Positions 17,554-25,894 are shown, counted from the stretch's first letter. The stretch: 64,000 nt of DNA from Dryocola clanedunensis (GCF_025215155.1 NZ_JALHAM010000108.1); one strand, 5' to 3'. The notes: generated by a model not told the origin, from the letters alone. Program-made: numbers and translations.

Positions 17554-18066
17554 ATGCGTCATGTTACCGCTGCTGTCATGGCCTCAACACTGGCATTCGT
17601 TACCCTGTCCAGCCAGGCCACAGGATTAACGACCAGCGATAACTGGCATAACGGCGAAGAGCTAGTAAAGCGTAATGGTATTCAAAGCAGCAATATGTTT
17701 GACGGCATTAATCTGACCGAACAGCAGCGTCAGCAAATGCGCGACCTTATGCAGCGGGCAAGGCATGATAGCCCACCTGTGAACGTAAGCGAAATGGAGA
17801 CCATGCATAATCTGGTCACCGCTAATAATTTTGACGAAACGGCCGTACGTGCTCAGGCAGAAAAAATGGCACAAGAACAGGTGACTCGCCAGGTTGAAAT
17901 GGCGAAAGTGCGCAATCAAATGTACCGCCTGTTAACGCCTGAGCAGCAAGCCGTTTTGAACGACAAACACCAACAGCGCATGAATCAGTATCGTGAGCTG
18001 GCGGATCTGCAACGGAGTTCCTTATTGCAGGCACAGAGTAGTAGCAGTACCCGTAGTAACCAGTAA
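17554..18066 (+). CDS. cpxP: Periplasmic Cpx adaptor/inhibitor CpxP
   Basis: Periplasmic protein that dampens CpxA signalling and helps deliver misfolded proteins to DegP. From ATG 17554 (170 residues) it begins with a signal peptide (MRHVTAAVMASTLAFVTLS) cleaved near SQATG. The mature part has the two LTxxQ motifs of the family: LTEQQRQQMRDL and LTPEQQAVL. GGGAG lies upstream; the preceding GTG at 17551 is a less likely start. The C-terminal S/Q-rich tail is slightly longer than in E. coli (166). Its mRNA 3' end carries CpxQ. Confidence 0.96.
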   Translation: MRHVTAAVMASTLAFVTLSSQATGLTTSDNWHNGEELVKRNGIQSSNMFDGINLTEQQRQQMRDLMQRARHDSPPVNVSEMETMHNLVTANNFDETAVRAQAEKMAQEQVTRQVEMAKVRNQMYRLLTPEQQAVLNDKHQQRMNQYRELADLQRSSLLQAQSSSSTRSNQ

Positions 18067-18074
18067 CAACCCTG

Positions 18075-18132
18075 TTTTCCTTGCCATAGACACCATCCCT
18101 GTCTTCCCCGCCCACAAGGCGGGGTTTTTTTT
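18075..18132 (+). ncRNA. cpxQ: CpxQ small RNA from the cpxP 3' UTR
   Basis: The sequence starting tttccttgccatagacacc, just after the cpxP stop, closely matches E. coli CpxQ, an Hfq-binding repressor of envelope-protein mRNAs released from cpxP mRNA by RNase E. It ends in a terminator (ccccgcc, loop cacaa, ggcgggg, then eight T). The seed half looks conserved, while the terminator stem has different bases from E. coli. The 5' end is inferred by comparison. Confidence 0.85.
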
Positions 18133-18189
18133 GCCTTAACGTTCAGATGAATCCGCTATACTAGCCAGCATTAATTTGTTGGAGCCCCT

Positions 18190-19074
18190 ATGAATCAACA
18201 GTATGGGCAGTTGGTCAGCCGTGCGGCGATCGCTGCAACGGTAATGGCATCGCTGTTACTTTTGATTAAAATTTTCGCCTGGTGGTATACCGGTTCGGTC
18301 AGTATTCTGGCGGCGTTGGTGGACTCGCTGGTGGATATTGCCGCCTCGCTGACTAACCTGTTGGTGGTTCGTTATTCTCTGCAACCGGCGGACGATGAAC
18401 ACACGTTCGGGCATGGCAAAGCTGAATCACTGGCGGCACTGGCGCAAAGTATGTTTATTTCAGGGTCGGCGCTGTTTCTGTTCCTTACGGGTATCCAGCA
18501 CCTTGCCGATCCCTCTCCCATGAATCAGCCGGCGATCGGCATCATCGTGACCGTCATCGCTCTGATCAGCACGCTCATTCTGGTCACTTTTCAGCGCTGG
18601 GTTGTCAGAAGAACGCAGAGTCAGGCCGTGCGGGCCGACATGCTTCATTATCAGTCTGATGTTATGATGAACGGTGCGATTCTTGTGGCGCTGGCGCTAT
18701 CCTGGTATGGGTGGCACCGGGCTGATTCACTGTTTGCATTGGGAATCGGTGTCTATATTTTGTATAACGCGATTCGCATGGGGCATGAAGCCGTGCAATC
18801 CCTTTTAGACCGTGCTCTGCCTGAAGCAGAACATGAGGCCATTTTCGATATAGTCACCTCCTGGCCTGGCGTACGTGGGGCACATGATTTACGGACGCGG
18901 CAGTCAGGGCCGACTCGCTTTATTCAGATTCATATCGAAATGGAAGACAATTTACCGCTTGTTCAGGCGCACGTTATCGCTGAACAGGTGGAGCAGGCGA
19001 TCCTCTATCACTTCCCTGGGTCGGATGTGATTATTCATCAGGATCCCTGTTCGGTCGTCCCAACGGGGCGATAA
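18190..19074 (+). CDS. fieF: Ferrous-iron/zinc efflux transporter FieF
   Basis: Cation diffusion facilitator that exports Fe(II), Zn(II) or Cd(II) in exchange for protons. The 294 residues form six membrane helices (about 12-205). The transport-site residues lie in LAALVDSLVDIAASL (helix 2) and HYQSDVMMNGAILV (helix 5), with the interface motif DDEHTFGHGKAESLAAL between. A cytoplasmic ferredoxin-like domain follows. It is a few residues shorter than the 300 of E. coli, differing only in the tail. A GGAG site precedes the ATG. Confidence 0.96.
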   Translation: MNQQYGQLVSRAAIAATVMASLLLLIKIFAWWYTGSVSILAALVDSLVDIAASLTNLLVVRYSLQPADDEHTFGHGKAESLAALAQSMFISGSALFLFLTGIQHLADPSPMNQPAIGIIVTVIALISTLILVTFQRWVVRRTQSQAVRADMLHYQSDVMMNGAILVALALSWYGWHRADSLFALGIGVYILYNAIRMGHEAVQSLLDRALPEAEHEAIFDIVTSWPGVRGAHDLRTRQSGPTRFIQIHIEMEDNLPLVQAHVIAEQVEQAILYHFPGSDVIIHQDPCSVVPTGR

Positions 19075-19157
19075 GGCCATTCGAGTAGCAGTTTACGTTG
19101 TCGAAAAGCAGGCACCGGCGGCATTTTTTGGATACATTTACCGCTAATTGGCCTGAC

Positions 19158-19191
19158 CTGAATCAATTCAGCTGGAAGCGGTTGTTATACT
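19158..19191 (+). promoter_or_regulatory. pfkA promoter with Cra (FruR)-like operator
   Basis: ctgaatcaattcag (19158-19171) fits the TGAAnC dyad bound by Cra, known to repress pfkA in E. coli. A -10-like tatact follows at 19186-19191, so bound Cra would cover the -35 region. The promoter assignment is by inspection. Confidence 0.6.
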
Positions 19192-19277
19192 ATTTGCAGC
19201 AGAGTCGATGCCTCGGGTTGCCCGTAGGCTGTTTCCGGCAACAGGATTAATTTTGCATTCAAAGTTCAGAGGTAGTC

Positions 19278-20240
19278 ATGATCAAAAAAATTGGTGTGTT
19301 GACGAGTGGCGGTGATGCGCCGGGTATGAACGCCGCGATTCGTGGTGTAGTTCGTGCCGCATTGTCAGAAGGTCTGGAAGTCGCGGGTATTTATGATGGC
19401 TATCTGGGTCTGTATGAAGATCGCATGGTTAACCTGGACCGCTACAGCGTCTCCGACATGATTAACCGTGGCGGCACGTTCCTGGGATCTGCTCGTTTCC
19501 CTGAATTCCGTGATGAGAAAATCCGTGCTGTTGCTATCGAAAACCTGAAAAAGCGCGGCATTGATGCGCTGGTTGTTATCGGCGGTGACGGCTCTTACAT
19601 GGGTGCTAAGCGTCTGACCGAGATGGGCTTCCCGTGCATCGGCCTGCCGGGCACCATTGATAACGACATCAAAGGCACCGACTACACCATTGGTTTCTTC
19701 ACCGCGCTGGAAACCGTTGTTGAAGCAATCGACCGCCTGCGTGACACCTCTTCATCCCACCAGCGTATCTCTATCGTAGAGGTCATGGGCCGCTACTGCG
19801 GCGACCTGACTCTGGCTGCTTCTATCGCCGGCGGCTGTGAGTTCGTTGTGCTGCCAGAGGTTGAGTTCAACCGTGAAGACCTGGTTGCAGAAATCAAAGC
19901 GGGCATCGCTAAAGGTAAAAAACACGCTATTGTGGCGATCACCGAGCACATCTGCGACATCGACGAACTGGCTCAGTACATCGAGACAGAAACCAAACGT
20001 GAAACTCGCGCAACTGTACTGGGTCATATCCAGCGCGGTGGTTCCCCGGTTGCTTACGATCGCATCCTGGCTTCCCGCATGGGCGCTTACTCTATCGAGC
20101 TGCTGCTGGAAGGCCACGGCGGTCGTTGTGTCGGTATCCAGAACGAGAAACTGGTTCACCACGACATCATCGACGCCATCGAAAGCATGAAGCGTCCGTT
20201 CAAAGGTGACTGGCTGGACTGCGCCAAGAAGCTGTACTAA
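19278..20240 (+). CDS. pfkA: 6-phosphofructokinase I
   Basis: ATP-dependent phosphorylation of fructose 6-phosphate, the committed step of glycolysis. The 320 residues equal the E. coli length. Visible sites are the ATP-binding GVLTSGGDAPGMNAAIRG at the N-terminus and GGDGSYMGAK near residue 103, and the catalytic loop GTIDNDIKGTD near residue 125. It is monocistronic: fieF ends 203 bases upstream, a Cra-like site precedes it and a strong terminator follows. AGAGGT is the ribosome site. Confidence 0.98.
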   Translation: MIKKIGVLTSGGDAPGMNAAIRGVVRAALSEGLEVAGIYDGYLGLYEDRMVNLDRYSVSDMINRGGTFLGSARFPEFRDEKIRAVAIENLKKRGIDALVVIGGDGSYMGAKRLTEMGFPCIGLPGTIDNDIKGTDYTIGFFTALETVVEAIDRLRDTSSSHQRISIVEVMGRYCGDLTLAASIAGGCEFVVLPEVEFNREDLVAEIKAGIAKGKKHAIVAITEHICDIDELAQYIETETKRETRATVLGHIQRGGSPVAYDRILASRMGAYSIELLLEGHGGRCVGIQNEKLVHHDIIDAIESMKRPFKGDWLDCAKKLY

Positions 20241-20255
20241 TTCAGCTTTCTGATG

Positions 20256-20280
20256 AGGCCGGGGAAACCCGGCCTTTTTT
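20256..20280 (+). terminator. pfkA terminator
   Basis: aggccggg-gaaa-cccggcct with a GAAA tetraloop, followed by a run of T. Confidence 0.9.
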
Positions 20281-20387
20281 ATGCGTCTCTATATTCCCCG
20301 TGGTTATAGCCAATCTTTTTTTATTCTTTAATCAATGGATAAGTTTCTGGCAGGCTGAGTTCATCAAACTAGATAAGAGAGCGTGCG

Positions 20388-21377
20388 ATGAACAAGTGGG
20401 GAGTGGGACTGACATTACTTTTGGCGTCTGGTAGCGTATTAGCGAAAGACATTCAGTTGCTTAACGTTTCCTACGACCCGACGCGCGAGTTGTATGAAGA
20501 GTACAACAAGGCCTTCAGCGCACACTGGAAACAGCAAACCGGCGATGACGTGGTGATTCGCCAGTCACACGGTGGCTCGGGCAAACAGGCAACGTCGGTG
20601 ATTAACGGTATTGAAGCGGACGTCGTCACCCTCGCGCTGGCCTATGATGTTGACGCCATTGCTGAGCGCGGGCGCATCGATAAAAACTGGATCAAACGCC
20701 TGCCTGATAACTCTGCGCCGTACACCTCAACCATTGTTTTCCTGGTGCGCAAAGGTAACCCGAAGCAAATTCATGACTGGAACGATCTGATCAAGCCGGG
20801 CGTTTCTGTTATCACGCCGAATCCGAAAAGCTCCGGTGGTGCTCGCTGGAACTATCTTGCAGCCTGGGGCTACGCACTGCACCACAATAATAATGACCAG
20901 GCGAAAGCTCAGGACTTCGTCAAGGCGCTCTATAAGAACGTAGAAGTGCTGGATTCCGGCGCGCGTGGCTCAACGAACACCTTTGTGGAACGCGGGATTG
21001 GCGACGTGCTGATTGCGTGGGAAAACGAAGCGCTGCTGGCAACCAACGAGCTGGGTAAAGACAAATTTGAAATCGTCACGCCGAGCGAGTCGATTCTGGC
21101 GGAGCCAACCGTCTCAGTCGTCGACAAAGTCGTTGATAAGAAAGGCACCCAGAAAGTTGCCGAAGAGTATCTTAAGTATCTGTACTCTCCGCAGGGCCAG
21201 GAGATCGCCGCGAAGAACTACTATCGCCCGCGTGATGCCGAAGTCGCGAAGAAATACGAAAGCGCTTTCCCGAAACTGAAGTTGTTTACCATCGACCAGG
21301 AGTTTGGCGGCTGGACGAAAGCTCAGAAAGAGCACTTCTCTAACGGCGGAACGTTCGACCAGATAAGTAAGCGATAA
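20388..21377 (+). CDS. sbp: Periplasmic sulfate-binding protein
   Basis: Substrate-binding protein that feeds the CysUWA sulfate/thiosulfate ABC importer. The 329 residues match E. coli Sbp. There is a signal peptide (about residues 1-19, cleaved at VLAKD), the family motif SYDPTRELYEEYN, the sulfate-contact region RQSHGGSGKQA, and NPKSSGGARWNYLAAWGYAL. It stands alone between the pfkA and sbp terminators. In E. coli cdh follows; here the riboside cluster does. Confidence 0.97.
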   Translation: MNKWGVGLTLLLASGSVLAKDIQLLNVSYDPTRELYEEYNKAFSAHWKQQTGDDVVIRQSHGGSGKQATSVINGIEADVVTLALAYDVDAIAERGRIDKNWIKRLPDNSAPYTSTIVFLVRKGNPKQIHDWNDLIKPGVSVITPNPKSSGGARWNYLAAWGYALHHNNNDQAKAQDFVKALYKNVEVLDSGARGSTNTFVERGIGDVLIAWENEALLATNELGKDKFEIVTPSESILAEPTVSVVDKVVDKKGTQKVAEEYLKYLYSPQGQEIAAKNYYRPRDAEVAKKYESAFPKLKLFTIDQEFGGWTKAQKEHFSNGGTFDQISKR

Positions 21378-21415
21378 TTTTTCCAGACGGCGATACGTCG
21401 CCCGCACCTTTATCA

Positions 21416-21447
21416 AAAACCCGGTAGGCACTAGCCCCGGGTTTTTT
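21416..21447 (+). terminator. sbp terminator
   Basis: Nine-bp stem aaaacccgg / ccgggtttt with a 12-base loop and a T run on the plus side. Confidence 0.8.
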
Positions 21448-21497
21448 GCGTTTCGTCCCACTTCACGCCAGCCAAAATGCCTCTTAGGTTAAATTTA

Positions 21498-21513
21498 TGT
21501 GAAACTGATCAAA
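21498..21513 (+). promoter_or_regulatory. CRP-like site upstream of the riboside cluster
   Basis: TGTGA-aactga-TCAAA matches the CRP consensus TGTGA-N6-TCACA at nine of ten core positions. It lies about 166 bases before the transporter start and overlaps the first bases of the 34-bp palindrome, suggesting cAMP-CRP activation of a catabolic operon. Confidence 0.5.
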
Positions 21514-21543
21514 AGATATAAAGGTATACCTTTATATCTTTTG
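21510..21543. promoter_or_regulatory. Perfect 34-bp palindrome, candidate GntR operator
   Basis: Each half reads caaaagatataaaggta; the two halves are exact reverse complements meeting at GGTATACC. It is the only strong dyad in the 301 bases between sbp and the transporter, apart from the sbp terminator. Both the symmetry and the GGT...ACC core suit a dimeric HutC-subfamily GntR regulator such as the one encoded at the end of the cluster. A possible -10 (tacact, 21553-21558) lies just downstream. I see no coding sequence between 21378 and 21678. Confidence 0.7.
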
Positions 21544-21678
21544 TGTTTCGCATACACTCCCTTTTACGCGTTACCCGCCGATTAATGAGTACCGCGTGCC
21601 TGATAAATTTTTATTTCACGTAGTTACGCATCCTTTGTTCGACATTCTTGCGCAGTGCTGCGCAAAAGGAATTCCGAT

Positions 21679-23013
21679 ATGAAATTGTCTATCGTGGAAA
21701 AGATTGGTTTTGGCGCCGGGGACATGGCGATTAACGTAGTGATTATCGCCATGCAGCTGCTGCTGGCGTATTTCTACACCGATATTTACGGACTGCGCGC
21801 GGCGGATGTAGGTGTGCTGCTGGTCGTCGTGCGCATGATTGATGCCATTATCGATCCGGCGATGGGCATGCTGACCGATAAAGTGTCTACCCGCTGGGGA
21901 CGCTACCGCCCCTGGCTGCTGTGGTTTGCCTTGCCCTTTGGCTTTGCCGTTTATCTGATGTTCATCACCCCAGATATGACCTATACGCTAAAACTGGCGT
22001 GGGCCTATTTCACCTATATCCTGATGACGCTGGTTTATACCGCTATCACCATCCCTTACATCTCGCTGATTGGTGTTATCACTAACGACCCTGATGAACG
22101 GCTTAGCGCCAACGGCTACCGCTTTGTCATGACCAAAATCGCTGCATTCCTGGTGACCATTGTTGTCCCCATGCTGGCCGTCTGGCTGGGGCAGGGCAAT
22201 AAAGCTCTGGGCTATCAACTGTCGATGGGATTGATGGGCGCAATGGGGGCGGTACTCTTTATCTTCTGCTTCTTAACTACGCGTGAGCGCAGCGAGCCGG
22301 AGCTGCCCTCCATGAGCATCAAACAGCAGTTCGCCACGCTTTTACGTAACGACCAGTGGCTTATTCTGGGCGTCGTTATCATGCTGCTTATGTGCGGCTA
22401 TGTCATTCGCGGCTCGGTCGCGGCCTACTACGCCAAATATTATCTTGGCGGTGGCGATAGCCTGATATCGCCCTTTCTTACCGCAGGCGTAGTGGCTTCC
22501 ATACTGGCCATGATCGCGACAACCTGGGTAACGAAATTCTGGGATAAAATCAAAATGTTCCGCTACACCCAGCTCATGACTTTCGCCCTTAGCGCCGCCA
22601 TGTATTTTTGCGTCGGCCAGCAGAACATTGTCCTCGCGTTCATCTTTTACTTTCTTATTAACTTCTTCTGCGACATGCAGATGCCTGTCTTCTGGTCTTC
22701 GATTGCCGAGGCCGTGGACTACGGAGAGAAGAAAAACGGGCTTCGCGTGTCTGGCCTCGCGTTTGGCGGCATCCTGTTTTTCCAGAAATTCGGCATGGGG
22801 ATTGCCGGCGGCGTACTGGGCTTCTTGCTGAGCCACTTCGGCTATCAGGCGGACGTACAGCAAAGCGCGAGCTCGCTTGCGGGAATCGCGCTGATGATGA
22901 CGGTCATCCCCGCCGCTTTCCACCTCGCCACTGGTTTGCTGATGAAGAAGTATTTCATCAATAACCAGTATTACCGCGACATCCAGACCGAGCTGGCGCA
23001 GCGTCAGGCCTGA
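21679..23013 (+). CDS. GPH-family sugar/riboside:cation symporter (STM4065-like)
   Basis: Predicted importer of the cluster's substrate. The 444 residues form about twelve membrane helices. Family hallmarks are VEKIGFGAGDMAINVVI at the N-terminus, DAIIDPAMGMLTDK and RWGRYRPWLLW in the first cytoplasmic loop, and DYGEKKNGLRVSGLAFG in the second half, as in MelB, YihP and YicJ. I start at ATG 21679 (MKLSIVEK), which has AAGGA upstream; an in-frame GTG at 21655 is less likely. The kinase gene follows after 10 bases. The transported compound cannot be read from sequence; an N-riboside is inferred from the neighbours. Confidence 0.85.
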   Translation: MKLSIVEKIGFGAGDMAINVVIIAMQLLLAYFYTDIYGLRAADVGVLLVVVRMIDAIIDPAMGMLTDKVSTRWGRYRPWLLWFALPFGFAVYLMFITPDMTYTLKLAWAYFTYILMTLVYTAITIPYISLIGVITNDPDERLSANGYRFVMTKIAAFLVTIVVPMLAVWLGQGNKALGYQLSMGLMGAMGAVLFIFCFLTTRERSEPELPSMSIKQQFATLLRNDQWLILGVVIMLLMCGYVIRGSVAAYYAKYYLGGGDSLISPFLTAGVVASILAMIATTWVTKFWDKIKMFRYTQLMTFALSAAMYFCVGQQNIVLAFIFYFLINFFCDMQMPVFWSSIAEAVDYGEKKNGLRVSGLAFGGILFFQKFGMGIAGGVLGFLLSHFGYQADVQQSASSLAGIALMMTVIPAAFHLATGLLMKKYFINNQYYRDIQTELAQRQA

Positions 23014-23023
23014 GGAGGAGCAG

Positions 23024-23980
23024 ATGAATCATCTCAACAAAGTCTGGGTCATTGGTGACGCCTCCATCGATCTGGTGCCGGAGAAAACGGATACCTATCT
23101 GAAATGTCCCGGCGGCGCCTCAGCAAACGTGGCGGTTTGCGTGGCCCGACTGGGCGGGAACTGCGGGTTTATCGGCTGTCTGGGGGACGATGATGCGGGG
23201 CATTTCCTGCGGCAGACGCTGAGTGATAACGGCGTTGACGTCGCCTCGCTGCGGCTGGATCCGCAGCAAACCAGCGCGGTGCTGATTGTTAACCTCACGC
23301 CGGAAGGCGAGCGTAGTTTTACCTATCTGGTCCACCCCGGCGCGGATGCCTTCGTCTCCACGCATGACCTGCCGGAATTTAAAGCAGGGGAGTGGTTCTA
23401 CTTCAGCTCGATTGGCCTGACGGAAAGCCCGGCGCGGGAAGCGTGTCTGGAGGGAGCCAGGCGCATGAAGGCCGCGGGCGGACACGTCATGTTCGACGTT
23501 AATCTGCGCGTGAACATGTGGAGCGATGCAAGCCTGATAGCGCCTCTTCTGACCGAGGCCATAGGGCTTGCCACTATCTGCAAGGTGTCAGCAGACGAGA
23601 TGTGCTGGCTGGGCGAAACCGGACACTGGCAGGACGCCCGCTACCTGATTCGCGACCTTGGCTGTGAGACCACTGTCGTTTCACTGGGCGCTGAAGGTGC
23701 GCTGCTGATAACCACAGATGGAGAATCCACTTTTCCGGTCCCTGCAACGGAAGTTGTCGATACTACCGGCGCCGGCGACGCTTTCGTCGGCGGGCTGCTT
23801 TATACCCTTTCACATTCGGCAAGCCTGGATCGTCACCTGCTCGCAGACGCTATCGGTAATGCCAACGTCTGCGGCTCTATGGCGGTCACGGCAAAAGGCG
23901 CAATGACCGCGCTGCCGTACCCGGAGCAGCTCGCTGCCTTTCGCACCAGCTACCCGCTGGGCAATAACGTTAAATCGTAG
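23024..23980 (+). CDS. PfkB-family riboside kinase (aminoimidazole riboside kinase, STM4066-like)
   Basis: Ribokinase-fold kinase of 318 residues. It has the substrate-binding PfkB signature CPGGASANVAVCVARLGG (about residues 28-45), the lid segment with SFTYLVHPGADAFVS, and the ATP/anion-hole signature DTTGAGDAFVGGLL near residue 247, whose last aspartate is the catalytic base. The sequence agrees closely with what I recall of Salmonella STM4066, shown to phosphorylate aminoimidazole riboside. The natural substrate is unsettled, because aminoimidazole riboside may be incidental. GAGGAGG precedes the ATG, and it lies between transporter and glycohydrolase with gaps of 10 and 9 bases, so the three form an operon. 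Confidence 0.87.
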   Translation: MNHLNKVWVIGDASIDLVPEKTDTYLKCPGGASANVAVCVARLGGNCGFIGCLGDDDAGHFLRQTLSDNGVDVASLRLDPQQTSAVLIVNLTPEGERSFTYLVHPGADAFVSTHDLPEFKAGEWFYFSSIGLTESPAREACLEGARRMKAAGGHVMFDVNLRVNMWSDASLIAPLLTEAIGLATICKVSADEMCWLGETGHWQDARYLIRDLGCETTVVSLGAEGALLITTDGESTFPVPATEVVDTTGAGDAFVGGLLYTLSHSASLDRHLLADAIGNANVCGSMAVTAKGAMTALPYPEQLAAFRTSYPLGNNVKS

Positions 23981-23989
23981 GAGTACACC

Positions 23990-25030
23990 ATGCACGTTGA
24001 AAGCAACAAAATTCTGGGATGTTTGATTGGTGCCGCGGCGGCAGACGCCATGGGAGCGGCGACGGAAGTGCGTACCCAGCAGCAAATTCGCGACTATTTT
24101 GGCGGTTGGGTGACCGGCTTTGAAAAACCGCCTGCGGATACCTTTGGCCGTTGTAACGAGGCCGGCATGTGTACGGACGATTTTATACAGGCGAAATACA
24201 TTATGGACGCTCTGTTAGCGCACGAGCGACAGGTCAGCGACGCCGCTATGCGGGAGGCTTTTCAGCGCTGGCTTGCGTATCCTTTTTACGCCAATTTTAC
24301 CGGGCCAACGACCAGGGCCGCAATGAAAGCCATCTTTAATGATAACCGTGCGTCATTGCAGGGAGAGCTCGAGGGAGAAAAGCAGTCAGTCCAGATAATT
24401 AATAAGGGCAATGCGGAAGCGACGAACGGTGCGGCGATGAAGATTTGGCCCGCTGCTGTGCTGCACCCGGGCGACATCGAGGCGGCAATTCGCAGCGCGC
24501 TGGACATCTGCCGCTTTACCCATAACAACGTGCTGGCGATGTCGGGTGCTGCGGCAATGGCGGCGGCGACCAGCGAGGCGTTAAGAGACGTGACCAGCGC
24601 AGACAGTATTATCGCCGCTGGCATCTACGGAGCCGACAGGGGTTATGCGCTGGCCGTGGAGCAGGGGGCAATGATGGTGGCGGGTCCGTCGGTGGGCCGC
24701 CGAATTGAGCTCGCGGTCTGCATCGGTAAACGTCATGTCCACTGGGAAACGGCAATCGTCGAGCTTGCAGATATTATTGGTTCCGGCCTGCACGTCAGTG
24801 AAGCCGTGCCGGCGGCGTTTGGCCTGTTCGCGTGTTGTCCGAATTCCGCCGTTGATGCTATCATTTCCGCCGTAAATATCGGCAATGATACCGATACCGT
24901 TGCCACCATGGTCGGGGCACTCTCCGGGGCCTGCCACGGTGCCGGTGCCTTTCCTGCCGACTATTTAACCACTATCGATAGCATGAACCATTTCGATTTG
25001 GCAGAGCTCGCCAGACAGATCGCAGGATAA
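23990..25030 (+). CDS. ADP-ribosylglycohydrolase-family protein (STM4067-like)
   Basis: Predicted metal-dependent N-glycosidase, 346 residues. All three ADP-ribosylglycohydrolase motifs are present: AAAADAMGAATE near residue 14, CTDDF near residue 62 (T-D-D are the Mg ligands of the family) and GNDTDTVATMVGALSGA near residue 302. In this setting it more likely splits a riboside or riboside phosphate than removes ADP-ribose from protein. The order transporter-kinase-glycosidase recalls pseudouridine breakdown (kinase PsuK, glycosidase PsuG) and the E. coli yegTUVW genes. TAGGAG lies before the ATG. Confidence 0.83.
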   Translation: MHVESNKILGCLIGAAAADAMGAATEVRTQQQIRDYFGGWVTGFEKPPADTFGRCNEAGMCTDDFIQAKYIMDALLAHERQVSDAAMREAFQRWLAYPFYANFTGPTTRAAMKAIFNDNRASLQGELEGEKQSVQIINKGNAEATNGAAMKIWPAAVLHPGDIEAAIRSALDICRFTHNNVLAMSGAAAMAAATSEALRDVTSADSIIAAGIYGADRGYALAVEQGAMMVAGPSVGRRIELAVCIGKRHVHWETAIVELADIIGSGLHVSEAVPAAFGLFACCPNSAVDAIISAVNIGNDTDTVATMVGALSGACHGAGAFPADYLTTIDSMNHFDLAELARQIAG

Positions 25031-25087
25031 AAGCGTTCTGCGGGGGTGGGCAACGTCCCCGGCTGGCAGAAAATTGAGGTAAACGGC

Positions 25088-25810
25088 TTGCAGGTTGATA
25101 AGACGAGTTTTACTCCGCTGTACAAGCAGTTGTTTTACATCATCTGCCAGCAGATCCAGAACGGCACCTTGCCGTTGGGCTGTCAGCTACCCACGCAAAA
25201 AGCGCTCGCCCAAAGCTACAATGTTTCGCTTATCGTCGTAAAACAGGCCTGGAGCGAGCTTATCAACGCCGGCATTATCACCTCTCAGCGCGGTAGCGGA
25301 TCGGTTGTCAGCGCGGTGCCGGAAGGGGTCAGCTATGGGCACACGTTTCGCGGCATAACCAGCGATTTGCGTGATACCAGCGTTGCCGTTGAAAACCGAA
25401 TTTTTGAGATTGCGCCGCGTCGCGCCCGGGATGCCCAGGAGGACGGTCTTAGCCTGCCCGCCCACCATCATTATCTTTATATCTCGCGTATTCGCTGCTT
25501 GAATAACCGGCCATTCAACCACGAGAAAATCTACCTGGATCTGTCTTTTTTCCCGGACCTGACGCTCACGGCCGAGGCGCTGGAGCATGCTTCGCTCTAC
25601 CAGCTGTTGAACATACAGAGCGATTCCGCCATTGAGAAAGTGGATGCCATTCTGCCAGGTGCCGATCTTTGCGATAAGCTGCAAATTCCTGCTGATAAAC
25701 CGCTGCTTTCCGTCGCCCGTCAGACGTTTATGTCCGGTGAAGTACGCCCTTTTGAGTATTGCCGCTATTATGTGTTATCCGACTATTTTGGCGAGATTCA
25801 CTATCATTAA
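25088..25810 (+). CDS. GntR-family (HutC subfamily) regulator of the riboside cluster
   Basis: Probable repressor of the three upstream genes. The N-terminal winged helix reads PLYKQLFYIICQQIQNGTLP then LPTQKALAQSYNVSLIVVKQAW, followed by the wing SQRGSGSVV. The C-terminal half (about residues 90-240) is a UTRA ligand-binding domain with RIRCLNNRPFNHEKIYLD and ending in CRYYVLSDYF. I use the TTG at 25088, seven bases after GAGGT, giving 240 residues with the usual short lead before PLY; a GTG at 25046 would add 14 residues but has poorly spaced Shine-Dalgarno bases. The obvious operator is the palindrome at 21510-21543. Confidence 0.85.
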   Translation: MQVDKTSFTPLYKQLFYIICQQIQNGTLPLGCQLPTQKALAQSYNVSLIVVKQAWSELINAGIITSQRGSGSVVSAVPEGVSYGHTFRGITSDLRDTSVAVENRIFEIAPRRARDAQEDGLSLPAHHHYLYISRIRCLNNRPFNHEKIYLDLSFFPDLTLTAEALEHASLYQLLNIQSDSAIEKVDAILPGADLCDKLQIPADKPLLSVARQTFMSGEVRPFEYCRYYVLSDYFGEIHYH

Positions 25811-25851
25811 GGCCTCTGTTTTTAGAGAGCTGTAAACGGACTCCATTAAAA

Positions 25852-25873
25852 AAGGCCCCGCAAGCGGAGCCTT
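25852..25873 (-). terminator. tpiA terminator
   Basis: Stem aaggc(c)ccgc / gcgg(a)gcctt with an AA loop and one mismatch. On the minus strand it runs into a T tract, and it separates tpiA from the convergent gntR-type gene. Confidence 0.75.
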
Positions 25874-25894
25874 CTCAATACGAAGTAGCGAAAC

